A stretch of DNA of 64,000 bases from Glandiceps talaboti (GCF_964340395.1 NC_135568.1:13133276-13197275); one strand, 5' to 3'; numbered from the stretch's first letter, positions 12,601-22,130 are shown. Notes: generated by a model from the sequence alone, not told the origin. Translations and numbers: made by a program.

Positions 12601-14273
12601 TGCAGTTACTGACTAACAGAGAGATCCCACCATGTTTGTTCAAAGATTATAATATGACACACGAGTACACGACGACTTGAATGGTACTTAGCAACACAAA
12701 AATATATCTACTTCTCTAACTACACTGAGACTCAGTTCACCATTCTCTATAATATTCCGAGCTACGTAAAACAAACACCAGTATAATACTCCACCCCACC
12801 CCCACCCCAAACAATTCAGACTCTCGGGCAGTGCACAATGTGACATAATGGGGCAAGGAATATATAAAAAAATCCTTGGATTTATCATAGCAGAACATTG
12901 CTACCATTGGCATTGGATACCTCATCACCATTTCCAAAAGGTCAACAGGAAGAGTTTTCTATCTTTGTAACTTTTGAGATAAGCTGTTTACAACCAGTAT
13001 GTGGCCTTAATTACACTTAGTTTGGATCGCAGTCGGCCCTGAATTTTGACTATGCAAAGACAATAGTTCTTTAACATTCAGGATATTATGATAAAGTTGT
13101 TGACAGTATCAATTAAGCTTTAATTTTGGCAAGCTCGCTCTAGCAATATTATTCCACGTCTGTTAGGAATCAAAATGTCAGTTTAATAATACAACCCGTT
13201 TCACGTTAGTGTTCATTGGCCCTGCTTGATACAACCATGCAGTAACTGGAAAATTGCACATGCTACACTTCAAGTTATCAAGCCTGGCTGTATACAGTTT
13301 CTTGTGCCGTGCCATCATGCAGACGTCCAATACAGACACCATCCATAACTTGGTGCGCCCTCTTTACTCGTCACGTAGCTTTTCAACAATTGTTTGAGCT
13401 AGATCAATAATTTGTTCATTTATCAAAAGCTTATCGTCGCCCGTCATGTGTGCCAGCTCGCTACTTCTCACATTCTTTCAGTGTCTCAATATTTCACTGT
13501 CATTAACTGATTTTGACGCGTTTTGGGTTAAATAATTTTGATCTTTAAAATGTTTTACTGTATCAAGAAGAAAAACACCAACAGTCAATTGTTTTTTTTT
13601 TTCAAATCGTATAATGTTTAAATTTCTATGACATGTATTTTCGCTGTGTGTCGACAGTGATAGATTGTGGTGCCCCTGATGAAGTTGATAATGCGGACAG
13701 AACTGGTGATTCATACACTTATGATAGTATGGTTGCCTATGAGTGTCATGATGGATACGAAATGTTGAATGATTCCCACACGGTCATAATCTGTCAACTG
13801 AATGGTCAATGGAGTGAATATCCTGAATGTATAGGTTAGTGTTTACATTTCACTTTTTTAAAACTGGAACGATACGAATAAAGTAAAAAAATGACAAGAA
13901 ATTTATTACACAGCTCAGGTTGACCAAATATAAATGCATGTACGTCTGTAGCTTATAAATGTGTGAAATATCTATCGCATATTCATGGTATTCAGTGTTT
14001 GAGCCCCTGGTAGTTTTTCGGTATATATTTTGTATATTGCACGAGATGGATTATTTATTGTTCATAATCAATATGTTGCTTATGAAACAATTAATTTGTA
14101 TAAAACATATTTAGCAATTAATTGAGGAATATTTGTAAATGTGCAAATTATTTTACATTATCTTTTGCAGTGCAAGCCAGCAATGATATCATCATCTGTA
14201 AGTAGAGATTATTTCTTCTATTCTATTCTATTCTATTCTATTCTATTCTATTCTATTCTATTCTATTCTATTC

Positions 14274-14350
<77 letters not shown>

Positions 14351-15870
14351 CCTCCCTATCTCCCTCTGGGTCTATCTATTTCTTATTAGATCGCCCCCTC
14401 TTGCCCAGTTATGAAGTTCTGATACTAAAGGCGCATACAACTAATTTTTTTATATAGATGGCCCAATTATCATTGGTTTGTTGTCAGTACTGGTGGCTGT
14501 GGCCCTGATTATTATCATCATTTGCATTCTTTTGTGTAGAAGGTAAGTAATTTTGACGTGTTACTAAGACATTAACTCTGTCGACAAACTCCCTTAACAA
14601 AGTACTATTGTACATGGTTGATCCTGTCTGATTTTCGATTAAAAACTGAACATTTAAAGCTGAACTGTTTTGTTTAATATACTGACTTACTCGTAATATC
14701 GTACATTCTGAAAAGTATCGAAGCACCTGAAGGTAAACATATTTGTTCAGCTGTACACATAATATGGTACAATAAATCAAAATTGTTTTTTGTGACATAC
14801 CCAAAACCAGTGCTGGCCATATAATTCACAAATCCTATTTAACCATACATACCCTTTTACACAACAACAGGTCCTCCAAGAAGGAGAAACAGGGTGAAAA
14901 TGACTGGACAGTGACTACGGAAGAGAACCACTATGATGAACCGGATGCAGATGGTCTTAATAACACGAAAAATAACAGAAATAAAAAGCACACCTATGTG
15001 AATGTTAATCCAACATTTGACGGTAGTAGCATCCAAAAGAGCTTTACTTTTGCAGAGCCCTTAAAGGGTCTTCAAGGTGAAAGTTCAACGGATGACGTCA
15101 CTAGTTCAGTGAACTGCAAATTCAACAATAGGAGCGGGAAAGATGGGGTTGTAGTGAACAATATTTACGAGGATGGCGATAACGAGAACATTGCTGACAA
15201 ACATTGCAGCAGCAACAACGCGAAGAGGAATAGGTTCATGAATCAACAACAGAAAAACCGTCGTCCAGAACCTGATGACCGTGTGGTGTTCAAAGACAAC
15301 GACATTTATGAAGGTGGAGATGACAAGAATGACACAGGGAATGAGTATGCAGAAGCAGATAATATACCACGTGCACGTGGTAAAACCCAAGGATACGATA
15401 TTTCCGAATCATCCAATCCACGACAACACGCATCTGATAGGAGCTTACCAAGGGACGTACATGGAGGAACAAACAGGGGTGCTGACACATCTAGGGGATT
15501 TGTATTTAACGATATTTACGAGCCTGGGCGCGACAGTGGTGAGGAGAAAGGGGACAACACCACGAGTACTAGCCCACGGGGTCGCCGTCCGTATATCCAA
15601 AAACCACGTCCGCCTGATGACTACGATTACGCTGCAAATAATGTTGGTCCTTTAAGTATGGCCACTAGCGGGCGCTATGAAGAAGATGACATGAAGCATG
15701 CTCCGCCATCTGAACCAGTGGCCTTTACAGATAACTTACTGTATGAACCCAGTGAGGACATCGAAGACAACGGCTTACAAGACAGTGATGTGTACTACTC
15801 TACTATTGGTCCATGGAATGAAGTTGGATTCCAAGATAATGTTATATATGAACGTGGTGATAGTGATTAG
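5401..15870 (+). CDS. Receptor copy 2: SRCR-WSC-CUB-CUB-CCP-CCP-CCP-TM-tyrosine-rich tail, 996 aa, 12 exons
   Basis: Coding exons: 5401-5458, 6384-6527, 7054-7233, 7754-8029, 9083-9418, 9809-10150, 10839-11030, 11894-12067, 13658-13834, 14171-14197, 14458-14542 and 14871-15870. They sum to 2991 bp (996 codons plus stop). Approximate residues: signal peptide 1-19, SRCR 20-127, WSC 128-219, CUB 220-331, CUB 332-445, sushi 446-509, 510-567 and 568-626, juxtamembrane 627-635, TM 636-663, tail 664-996. Every extracellular intron is phase 1, as in exon-shuffled surface proteins. The start is chosen because the first exon is a hydrophobic signal sequence (MVVSIVILVILFIGHGLGT) followed by a good donor. 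The protein is likely a type I plasma-membrane recognition receptor that signals through tail phosphotyrosines. I do not recognise a named orthologue. A dead sushi exon (11618-11790) must be skipped. Confidence 0.85.
6384..6527 (+). CDS. Receptor copy 2 exon 2: first half of SRCR domain
   Basis: The exon encodes DDIRLLESSSPYEGIVEV through DVVCRQLG. It contains the SRCR hallmarks EGxVEV, a cysteine followed by D-x-x-W, and VVCRQLG. It splits from the second half at the conserved LG position by a phase 1 intron, the usual arrangement for group A SRCR domains. Confidence 0.9.
6793..7016. repeat. G-rich ~32-bp minisatellite inside the SRCR intron
   Basis: Alternating submonomers GGGGGCAATTGTCC and GGGGGGCAGTTGTCC, some joined by TTC, form a roughly 32-bp unit with about 15 submonomers in all. 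G-tracts of 5-6 recur every 9-13 bases on the + strand. The array ends only about 37 bases before the acceptor of exon 3. Long open frames of low-complexity Gly/Pro/Cys through it are artefacts. Confidence 0.9.
7054..7233 (+). CDS. Receptor copy 2 exon 3: second half of SRCR domain
   Basis: The exon begins GYRGAMWD and encodes W-x-R-E-T-x-C-x-G-N-E, then QECNY, QSCTG and a final ALITC. With two cysteines in the previous exon the domain has six in total, matching group A SRCR. Flanks are tggtggcag and gtaagt. Confidence 0.9.
7754..8029 (+). CDS. Receptor copy 2 exon 4: WSC domain
   Basis: The exon encodes GYLGCYNAPGEGECLTG, then TIEDCLDYCRG, KCICGDDSYC, and a C-terminal CTGNRDHACGG...GIYE. 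The spacing of GC-Y, C-x-x-x-C, C-x-C-G and ACGG is that of WSC domains, which are cysteine-rich putative carbohydrate-binding modules. Ten cysteines are visible, against eight usually conserved. Confidence 0.85.
8515..8596. repeat. (AT)n microsatellite
   Basis: A perfect AT array of about 80 bp lies in the intron between the WSC and first CUB exons. A poly-G run of about 12 (8127-8138) lies nearby. Confidence 0.95.
9083..9418 (+). CDS. Receptor copy 2 exon 5: CUB domain 1
   Basis: The exon encodes DCGGTIYNNKGTIYSPGFPG, then a cysteine before KWYIHAP and the C-terminal strand GGWFAIQWQ, the standard CUB pattern. Only the first disulphide pair is present; the second Cys pair common in CUB domains is missing. 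The acceptor is tttttaag and the donor gtgagt. Confidence 0.9.
9619..9687. repeat. (TA)n microsatellite
   Basis: A perfect TA array of about 69 bp in the intron between the CUB exons, followed by a short GTGT/CATC-rich stretch. Confidence 0.95.
9809..10150 (+). CDS. Receptor copy 2 exon 6: CUB domain 2
   Basis: The exon encodes ENGTLLSPLYPYEYPPD, YTWNITTP, a FLEFDLRENDFVEVGD stretch and a closing SFQAYFY. The first cysteine pair is absent, while C-L-G-R and C-D-C-L cysteines are present. The two CUB domains therefore keep complementary halves of the usual disulphide set. Confidence 0.85.
10839..11030 (+). CDS. Receptor copy 2 exon 7: sushi/CCP domain 1
   Basis: A 64-residue module with four cysteines (KCILGG, LSCDIGYYP, ITCLEDG, PECT), G-x-x-V-x-N-G near the start and W-N-G before the last Cys, typical of sushi domains. 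Introns are phase 1 on both sides. Confidence 0.9.
11618..11790 (+). pseudogene. Dead sushi/CCP exon inside receptor copy 2
   Basis: This stretch aligns along its whole length with the next sushi exon (11894-12067): ECGNPGQLDNGK near the start and an SDGQWS-like region near the end in a shifted frame. Three lesions are visible. The acceptor AG is AA (tatgtaa|ttg), one base is deleted after the second cysteine codon (173 versus 174 bp), and the donor gtaagt is replaced by ttaatt. Skipping it keeps the reading frame because the flanking introns are phase 1. Confidence 0.8.
11894..12067 (+). CDS. Receptor copy 2 exon 8: sushi/CCP domain 2
   Basis: The exon encodes VVCGDPGEPDNGEADGD, FHCSEGYELNG, ITCQSDGQWSGE and MC, a complete four-cysteine sushi domain. 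Splice sites are tttacag and gtaagt. Confidence 0.9.
12068..13657. other. Intron between sushi exons 2 and 3; contains a dispersed repeat
   Basis: No coding module is recognisable in this 1.6-kb intron. A copy of dispersed repeat family B lies at about 13211-13440. Confidence 0.6.
13211..13440 (+). repeat. Dispersed repeat family B, copy 1
   Basis: A segment of about 230 bp resembles 23347-23575 and 39412-39632. Shared landmarks in order are 'gttcattggccctgcttgatacaacca', 'gctacacttcaag', 'gtgccatcatgcagac' and 'aatacagac'. No coding capacity or terminal repeats were recognised; it may be an old SINE or MITE. Confidence 0.65.
13658..13834 (+). CDS. Receptor copy 2 exon 9: sushi/CCP domain 3
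   Basis: The exon encodes IDCGAPDEVDNADRTGD, YECHDGYEM, IICQLNGQWSEYPEC, a complete sushi domain with four cysteines. The acceptor is tgtcgacag and the donor gttagt. Confidence 0.9.
14171..14197 (+). CDS. Receptor copy 2 exon 10: juxtamembrane mini-exon (27 bp)
   Basis: Bounded by cttttgcag and gtaagt, encoding QASNDIII plus one base. Same length and phase as 114-140 in copy 1. Confidence 0.75.
14216..14348. repeat. (TTCTA)n followed by (TC)n compound microsatellite
   Basis: About 13 TTCTA pentamers run directly into about 70 bp of TC. Copy 1 has only the TC part at the same intron position, so the pentamer array arose in copy 2 or was lost from copy 1. Confidence 0.95.
14458..14542 (+). 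CDS. Receptor copy 2 exon 11: transmembrane helix
   Basis: The exon encodes GPIIIGLLSVLVAVALIIII then ICILLCR. It is one codon longer than the copy 1 exon. It ends in phase 2 with donor gtaagt. Confidence 0.85.
14871..15870 (+). CDS. Receptor copy 2 exon 12: cytoplasmic tail and stop
   Basis: A tail of about 333 residues, colinear with copy 1, ends IYERGDSD before TAG. It has fifteen tyrosines: HYDEPD, TYVNV, NIYEDGD, NDIYEGGD, EYAEAD, GYDISE, NDIYEPGRD, PYIQKPRPP, DYDY, RYEED, NLLYEPSED, VYYSTI and NVIYERGD. KPRPP could be an SH3 ligand. The tail is disordered-looking, rich in Asn, Asp, Gly and Ser, with no enzymatic domain. The extended open frame upstream of 14871 is intron. Confidence 0.85.
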
Positions 15871-16119
15871 CTAGGATAGTGGTCATTTCGTTCTGAAATC
15901 AGTCAATGCATGAAGGTGAATTAATTGAAGAATCAAATGGAAGATATGTTGACTAGGGGAAGACCCCAGACTAAAATCGACTTCTTTGCACACTGACCAG
16001 TGATACATGTATTTGCATTTTTTGCAGTACACACAAAAGCCAATTGATAACATGCATAGCAAGTGATTAATTGCTTTAAAGTAGACACTAATATGACCTA
16101 TTCACCGTTGTATAATTAC

Positions 16120-16125
16120 AATAAA
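16120..16125 (+). promoter_or_regulatory. Candidate poly(A) signal of receptor copy 2
   Basis: AATAAA about 250 bases past the stop. It is not present at the matching place in copy 1 (agtaaatg), and the copy 1 hexamer is lost here, so the poly(A) site appears to have shifted after duplication. Confidence 0.4.
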
Positions 16126-16393
16126 TGTAAATGCCATTGCCACCCATTCTTGAAGAATTACAATTTGGAAACATGCCTCGTGGAATTTTCAAAAGAAAAT
16201 CACTCCAACGCTAAAAATCATTATTCAACAACATTGCACCATTTAAATCAGTTAAGAGTTATTCTCGGTGACATGAAGTAGAAGATTTGAATTTATAACA
16301 TGGAGTAGTACCCAGATTTTGACATATCTTTTATAGTATTATTCGCAATACACTTTCATTTACAATTTTACCATGTAAAGAATGATAGCGACA

Positions 16394-16485
16394 AACCTGA
16401 CAACTACGACTATGCTACTTACTAATGATACCTGGGCTGTAAGCATGGCCTCTTGGGGGCGGTATGACAGAAATGAGAAAAGACC
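16394..16485 (+). pseudogene. Relic of a third receptor tail exon
   Basis: The stretch 'gacaactacgactatgctac' followed by 'taatgatacc...gtaagcatggcctc...cggtatgacagaaatga' matches the tail segment DDYDYATND...LSMATS..YDRDD of copies 1 and 2. Small insertions break the frame. It lies right after the 3'-flank homology of the two intact copies. Confidence 0.65.
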
Positions 16486-17040
16486 AGCCATTGATACTGG
16501 AACCAAGCGAGGAAATGGTGCATTTGTCACGATAAGTGTCATAATGAGTAGTAAATTCGATGTGGAACAAATTAATGATAGAGGGCGTTGTCTATGTAAA
16601 TGATAAATGTGTCGTTTGGTGGGGGGGGGGGGGGGACTTCCTCATCAATTTGTCGTATTATCTACCGGTACCTTATACACATGCTGTCACACAGATATAT
16701 AGCAATGTTCTCTTTATTACAATTAACAAACCACTATTCTAAAAGTGTACACTATCTTAACAAATACACCAACTAGATTAGATCGATAATTCAACGATAA
16801 ACGAATGTGAAATACATCATTATTGCGCCATCAATATGTCGTCGAAATTTATTTCGTTTTTATTTGAATAAACATTAAGGAATGGGTTGCTTGCATGACG
16901 GACTAACATTATGGCGTATGGTAAGATAGAAGACTCGTGTTTGATATGTTACCTTGGATATGTACGAAAAGTAAATGACATGAAAATGTTGAGTTTTAGA
17001 TAATCCAAATCTGAAGGAAAAACAAGGATTATTATGCTTA

Positions 17041-17096
<56 letters not shown>

Positions 17097-17101
17097 CATA
17101 T

Positions 17102-17184
<83 letters not shown>

Positions 17185-18250
17185 CTCATATTTTGTGTTA
17201 CATGGCGTGGCAAGGGAGAAATAGCGAAATCTTGAGATTAAATATTTAATATTTTAAATACAGTGTCATGTTTGTTGGACTTATCTAAATTTTGTTAGCA
17301 GTGTTTTTTGGTTTTACTTTATTTTATATCATTTCTTCTGGCTTGTTTAACTTTTTGAATATATTCTGTATCCTCTGACCTGACCAAACATAATGGGATA
17401 GCTCGTTTCAAAACTTAACAGTTTACAGCAAAACACACATGAGAAATCTAAAACTATCCTGAAGATAAAGGAAATTAATTCTCAGAGATTTAGCACAGAT
17501 TTCCTAAGAGTAATTTCAGTTTGTGGTATCTTTGCTAACCTAATTGCAAAAAGAATATGGGTATTAAATTCACTCTTTCACGAAGACAACAAATCCTGTC
17601 TGGTATATTGATCTATGCTAAAGTCTTCGGATTACTACGTTTTGAGACACAAAAATAGATATTTGAGGAAAATTTGTAATTTTAGTCCATGTTCAACAAA
17701 TCATGATTGTGGTGTCGATTCATTTACTGGAATCATATGTACGATTGAAATCTGAAATTTAATTCAAGTGTGCAGGAAAATTACAAGCATATATACTTTG
17801 GCGGGAAAGTTACTGTCGTCAAAATATTATGCCCACACTGCTCAACTAAAGTGAGATAAGATGTTCTGTAATACTATAACAAACATGAATTTACAGCCAT
17901 AAAGAAAATGCAGAAATCCCCAGAAAGAAAATTCATCAAAATAGACGTTCATCGCATTGATTATACTTTAAAACTAAAACATTGTAAACTACTACATGAC
18001 ACAAAATGGCGGCTCCGTCTCCTGCTCAAATCATAATGTAACAAGTCAAGCTTTACTGGTGCATGCACATTCAACCTTTCCATGTCTCAACTTTGAACTC
18101 CTTCGGAGTGTCACAAATACTGAATGGTATTCAAATCTCGTCGTCGGAATCTGTAAACTTTCGAATGGATTGCATATTGCGGTTAAATGCGCATGTCTGT
18201 TCTGGTTTTCTAGACGTAAAGGTTATAGCCGAATGGTACTTTGAACTAAA
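16486..18250. other. Intergenic region between receptor copy 2 and the CCK-type gene
   Basis: No gene seen. It contains a poly-G run at 16619-16635 and a long TA array at 17040-17181. The 3' UTR of the minus-strand peptide gene is expected in the last part. Confidence 0.5.
17040..17181. repeat. (TA)n microsatellite
   Basis: About 140 bp of TA repeats with brief interruptions near 17095 and 17112. It can fold on itself; the IYIY open frames through it are artefacts. Confidence 0.95.
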
Positions 18251-19135
18251 TTAACCAAACATCATGCCCCACCCATATTCCATGTTCGTCCTTTTGCCGT
18301 CCTGTTTATTGCCACGCATTGTTCTTGTACGGTAACGCCCTCTTCCACGAGAACGTTTGTCAAAAATACCTTCCTGTTTGCCTTCTCCCATAATTCCATT
18401 ATTCACAGCCTCATCCGGTGTTTGTGAGCCAATAAGAATGTCTGTTTCATAATCGTCAAAATCTTTATCTGGAATTTCAGCAACAAACGGGTCGTTGTTT
18501 AAATTTCGCTTTCCAAACATCATGCCCCAGCCATAATGAGGGTTGGCGCGTTTTTCCCAACTACCGTCTGCTCGTTTACCGAACATCATACCCCAACCAT
18601 ACTGTTGGTCACGTTTCCAGTCGTTGTTGCCCCATCTGTATTTGTCTAAAGTTGTATCGACTCTTCGCGGAAGAAACATCGAATTTCGCTTCTGAATACC
18701 CGTCTCCAAGTCATTGTCACAGCCAAAGCTTCCAGGGCACAATCTTTCTTTTAAATCACGTGGTGGAATGTCCAAACGATTCCATTGGTCCCTACTTTCT
18801 GTCGGGTCACTTCTTTTTCCAAACATCATTCCCCAGCCATATTCGTCATGTTTCGGCACCTTTTTGGTTAAACTTTCTTGTTGACCTCTCTTTCCAAACA
18901 TCATACCCCAACCATAGTCGTTTCGACCACCTGCACGTTTTTCATCTAAGCTTTCTTTTGTAAGGTCATTATCAATAACACCTTCACGTGATGCTGGTCT
19001 TCTGTCCAACCAATTCAGTGCAGAGTTCAACGAGTCTCGCGAGTCCTTAGTGTAAAGAGACGATGGTAACCATGCTGATGACGTCATGTTCATATACAGC
19101 ATAAATGCAAAACATAGAAGCATAAACTTCTTCAT
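18251..19135 (-). CDS. Cholecystokinin/sulfakinin-type neuropeptide precursor, five YGWGMMFamide peptides (294 aa)
   Basis: Signal peptide MKKFMLLCFAFMLYMNMTSS is followed by a precursor with five copies of YGWGMMFG at residues 74-81, 99-106, 179-186, 201-208 and 287-294. Four are followed by KR; the last Gly is the C-terminal residue. Gly-Lys-Arg implies prohormone convertase cleavage and C-terminal amidation. Copies are preceded by ND, HDE, DQQ, NPH and NME. An acidic residue before Tyr fits possible tyrosine sulfation, as in CCK-type peptides; the NPH copy is least likely. Spacing Tyr-Gly-x-Gly-x-x-Phe-amide matches echinoderm CCK-type peptides as I recall them. Predicted action is secretion and binding to CCK/sulfakinin-type GPCRs. 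Other dibasic-bounded segments include one with CPGSFGC (133-139). An acceptor (ttattttag) lies about 18 bases before the ATG, so a 5' UTR exon is expected upstream. Confidence 0.85.
   Translation of the reverse strand: MKKFMLLCFAFMLYMNMTSSAWLPSSLYTKDSRDSLNSALNWLDRRPASREGVIDNDLTKESLDEKRAGGRNDYGWGMMFGKRGQQESLTKKVPKHDEYGWGMMFGKRSDPTESRDQWNRLDIPPRDLKERLCPGSFGCDNDLETGIQKRNSMFLPRRVDTTLDKYRWGNNDWKRDQQYGWGMMFGKRADGSWEKRANPHYGWGMMFGKRNLNNDPFVAEIPDKDFDDYETDILIGSQTPDEAVNNGIMGEGKQEGIFDKRSRGRGRYRTRTMRGNKQDGKRTNMEYGWGMMFG
18254..18277 (-). other. Peptide copy 5, YGWGMMFG at the C-terminus
   Basis: Residues 287-294, preceded by KRTNME. The terminal Gly is directly followed by the stop, so amidation needs no further basic-residue cleavage. 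Confidence 0.85.
18512..18535 (-). other. Peptide copy 4, YGWGMMFG in ANPHYGWGMMFGKR
   Basis: Residues 201-208. The context NPH before Tyr has no acidic residue, so sulfation here is doubtful. Confidence 0.85.
18578..18601 (-). other. Peptide copy 3, YGWGMMFG in DQQYGWGMMFGKR
   Basis: Residues 179-186, after KR-DQQ. An N-terminal Asp and two Gln precede Tyr. It follows a divergent segment KYRWGNNDWKR that may be a decayed copy. Confidence 0.85.
18818..18841 (-). other. Peptide copy 2, YGWGMMFG in HDEYGWGMMFGKR
   Basis: Residues 99-106, with Asp-Glu immediately before Tyr, the strongest candidate sulfation context of the five. Confidence 0.85.
18893..18916 (-). other. Peptide copy 1, YGWGMMFG in NDYGWGMMFGKR
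   Basis: Residues 74-81, after AGGRN-D and before GKR. This is the first of five near-identical amidated peptides. The Asp before Tyr favours sulfation by tyrosylprotein sulfotransferase. Confidence 0.85.
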
Positions 19136-21896
19136 GGTATTCCTTCACTAGCTCTAAAATAAAGAAAAAAATATTAAGTTAGTAAAATTATATTTTTGTA
19201 CATATTTTCACATCCGAAGTCTTGCACATAAAATTTGTTGGTCAAGTTCCGTCAGGATACAAAGTGTCATGACAAAGCGATTGTATTAAATGTGACGTCA
19301 CCACTACACTTGTTCCCATAAACCCATCCAGGAAATGACCAAACGGGCCGCACAGATATCAAATGCAGTATAGGGCTTCTTTATAAGATTTGGAAAATTG
19401 AATAAGTCACCAAAACCTTATTTCATCCTTCAAAATGATTCTTGAGTTGATAGCAGGAGTAAATACAAGCGTACTACAGTAATAAGGATGACTGGATTTT
19501 CCATCAAAAAATATTCAATCTCGTAAGTAGATCTTTGTAAAAATTACGAATAAAGACGGCATGTTTGTTTACAACACAGCTATATGATTACATTGGTATG
19601 CACTTCGCTTGAGCAATGAGCCGACAAAATCTGACAAATTATTCGAGTATACTAAAACGAATCGTCAATACGAAAACAGGTTAATGGATGGCATGACTTG
19701 ATAATCACTGGAGCGCAAAGGAAAGAGATTCGCACTTCGAAGGAGGAAAATGCTAGATTAAATCTCAGGTTTAAGATTAACTTGATAATGCGCCTATGCC
19801 TTCAATAAATTTATTTATACAGAACGCATGAACTTAATGGTAATTGAATAAAAATCTGTACAATTTTATTTCTTGATGGTTTTAACACGTCTTTGATACG
19901 ATCGTGTTTCACGGAAACGTTTGCATCATCTCAGAGGTACGTTAGCCTCGATAAATTCTTATATTTAGCAATTTGGCAACGTCACAGGTGGGATGAACAT
20001 CGGTTATGTTTCCGATAACACGTATTTCCCTGTAATGAAGTTAGGGGTTCTTGATGATGCCCGAATTGTTCTTGCCGCCATGTTAAACAACTCTTGTCTG
20101 TCAGTACGTTAGGCTATAGTCCCAGTAGATCGTGCGTGATACTGCTCTTAAACTCGAGTTCCGATATTCCGAAAGGTCGGAGTTTATTCGTAATTTGTAA
20201 AACGTACTACTCCGAGGACAGCGACTTGACAAAAGGTCGCATTTTCGCATGGATGGCTCGGATGAAATACCAGTGATTTCGAACTTTAAAGTTGTTTTCT
20301 AGTGACGTATGGATTCTCCACCACGTAATGACAATGCCCCTCCTGTCTTCAGTGGTTGAACAAACAAGAGTGCATAAAGCCACCTACCTAATACGTATAA
20401 GTGTATATATAACAAAGGCATTGAAAACATTCTTCATTCAGCCACTCTGCCTGCCGCGACGTCTTTGTAAGACTGCTTTTTTATTTTCTTTCAACTATAC
20501 AAGTATGGTAGGTAACGTACAGGGACACTTAGGTGAGGCGCTACAGTGTCTATCCTGACAAATATGGTTTTATTCATATGTAGGTTATCTCCATGTGCCA
20601 ACAAATATAGACTTTATCATGGCGGCATCATGTGACATTAATGAATAACATCCAGGCTGATATTTCAGTAAAATAAACAGACAGAATTCAGAGGAGTAAC
20701 ATAATACACATACAATAAAACTAGAATAGATGATATCCGTTTGTTTCAAATCTCAAGATCTTGCCACTCACATCTAGTTAAATAGATGTATGTAGGAGGA
20801 CCTTCTGAGCTAAATTGTAAATTACCACCAACAGCTCTATTTAAATCTGATTGGAACAAGGTGAAGATAACACATCCACACATTCAAACTTGTAGATAGC
20901 GTTACGATGTAAATTTAATTTGCATATCAGGATCATGTTTTTTCTTGAATAAATTACCCAATTACAAGTGGGTGATGGATTACTACAGGCATGCGCTGTT
21001 CACACTTTTCTCAGCACATGGTGAAGCTAGTTTCCCTTGATTAGATCCTTCTGTGATCTATAGATATGATTAACATGTTTGTAGTTTGTATTTCAATGCC
21101 TTGCCTTAATATTTTATGATTTAGCAATAGTTGTGTTTTGCATCGTTAAAAACAAGTCTTTTTGCAATACGATTCTACGAAATTCATGGAGTATATATTT
21201 ACACATATGTTTTTTTTTTCTCATCAACATACCAATGAATCATAATGAACTTTTATAGGTGCAGGCAAAACTCAAGGGGGGTATTTTAAGTGTCTAACAC
21301 TCACATTATAATGTGACTATATTTTGAGTACATTATGTATTTTTTATATTCTATAAGTCGCCATTTCCATTTAGAGTCACATGATATATGGTAAATTTAA
21401 ATAACCTGTGTTCCAGCCAATGCTCGCCAAACCGTAACTTATAACCCCGAAAAGATCATGCCTTTGAATTCGTATTCGAATTAAAAATCTGCCAATATTT
21501 CACATTTTATGAAGGCACATTTTCGTTTTGCCTTTTCTTGATTGGAAATTGATTTATGATGTCTATTTCATCCGATACGTAAGCGGTTGAGTTATATGTC
21601 GCATCATTATATGTTGTTGGATGAGAAGTAATTACAACTGTGGAAACTGCTAGACACCAACTGAAACTATATATAGTGGCGACATTTTGATATGAGCTAT
21701 TAAATTAACGTTAGTTTAATTATAATCACAGTAGGGTTGCGTTTCTGATGACTTCCATGACCTTGTAGGTTACAATTTTAGGGACTTCATGTGTTTGCAC
21801 TATATTGAGTTATATCTACATGCATATCAGATTACAGCCATCACTATCGCCCATTTGAGTACTCTAAACCCAGAGAGGTTCTTCAGCTTGGTTTTA

Positions 21897-22130
21897 TAAT
21901 ATAAATGGAAGTTAAATTATCACAAGCAGGATATATTACCTTGGCCAAATATTTCGTGATATGATCAGGTCCTAAATTCCGAAAGACTTGTCAATAACCA
22001 CGTGACGCCATTAACACCTGGCGAAAACATTCAGTCTACTGAAGAAGTCAATCGAATCTAGATAAAATATTTGGACACTGTAACATTTACTGCTTGTGAT
22101 AAAATATCCATTATTTATATTGAGTAATCT
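21897..22130. repeat. Imperfect inverted repeat (arms of ~55 bp)
   Basis: The left arm (21897-21955) contains 'ttatcacaagcag' and 'ccaaatattt'. The right arm (22064-22128) contains their reverse complements in the mirrored order. The arms are degenerate, suggesting an old MITE. A further inverted match, 'actgtggaaactg' near 21636 and its complement near 22190, may extend it. Confidence 0.45.
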
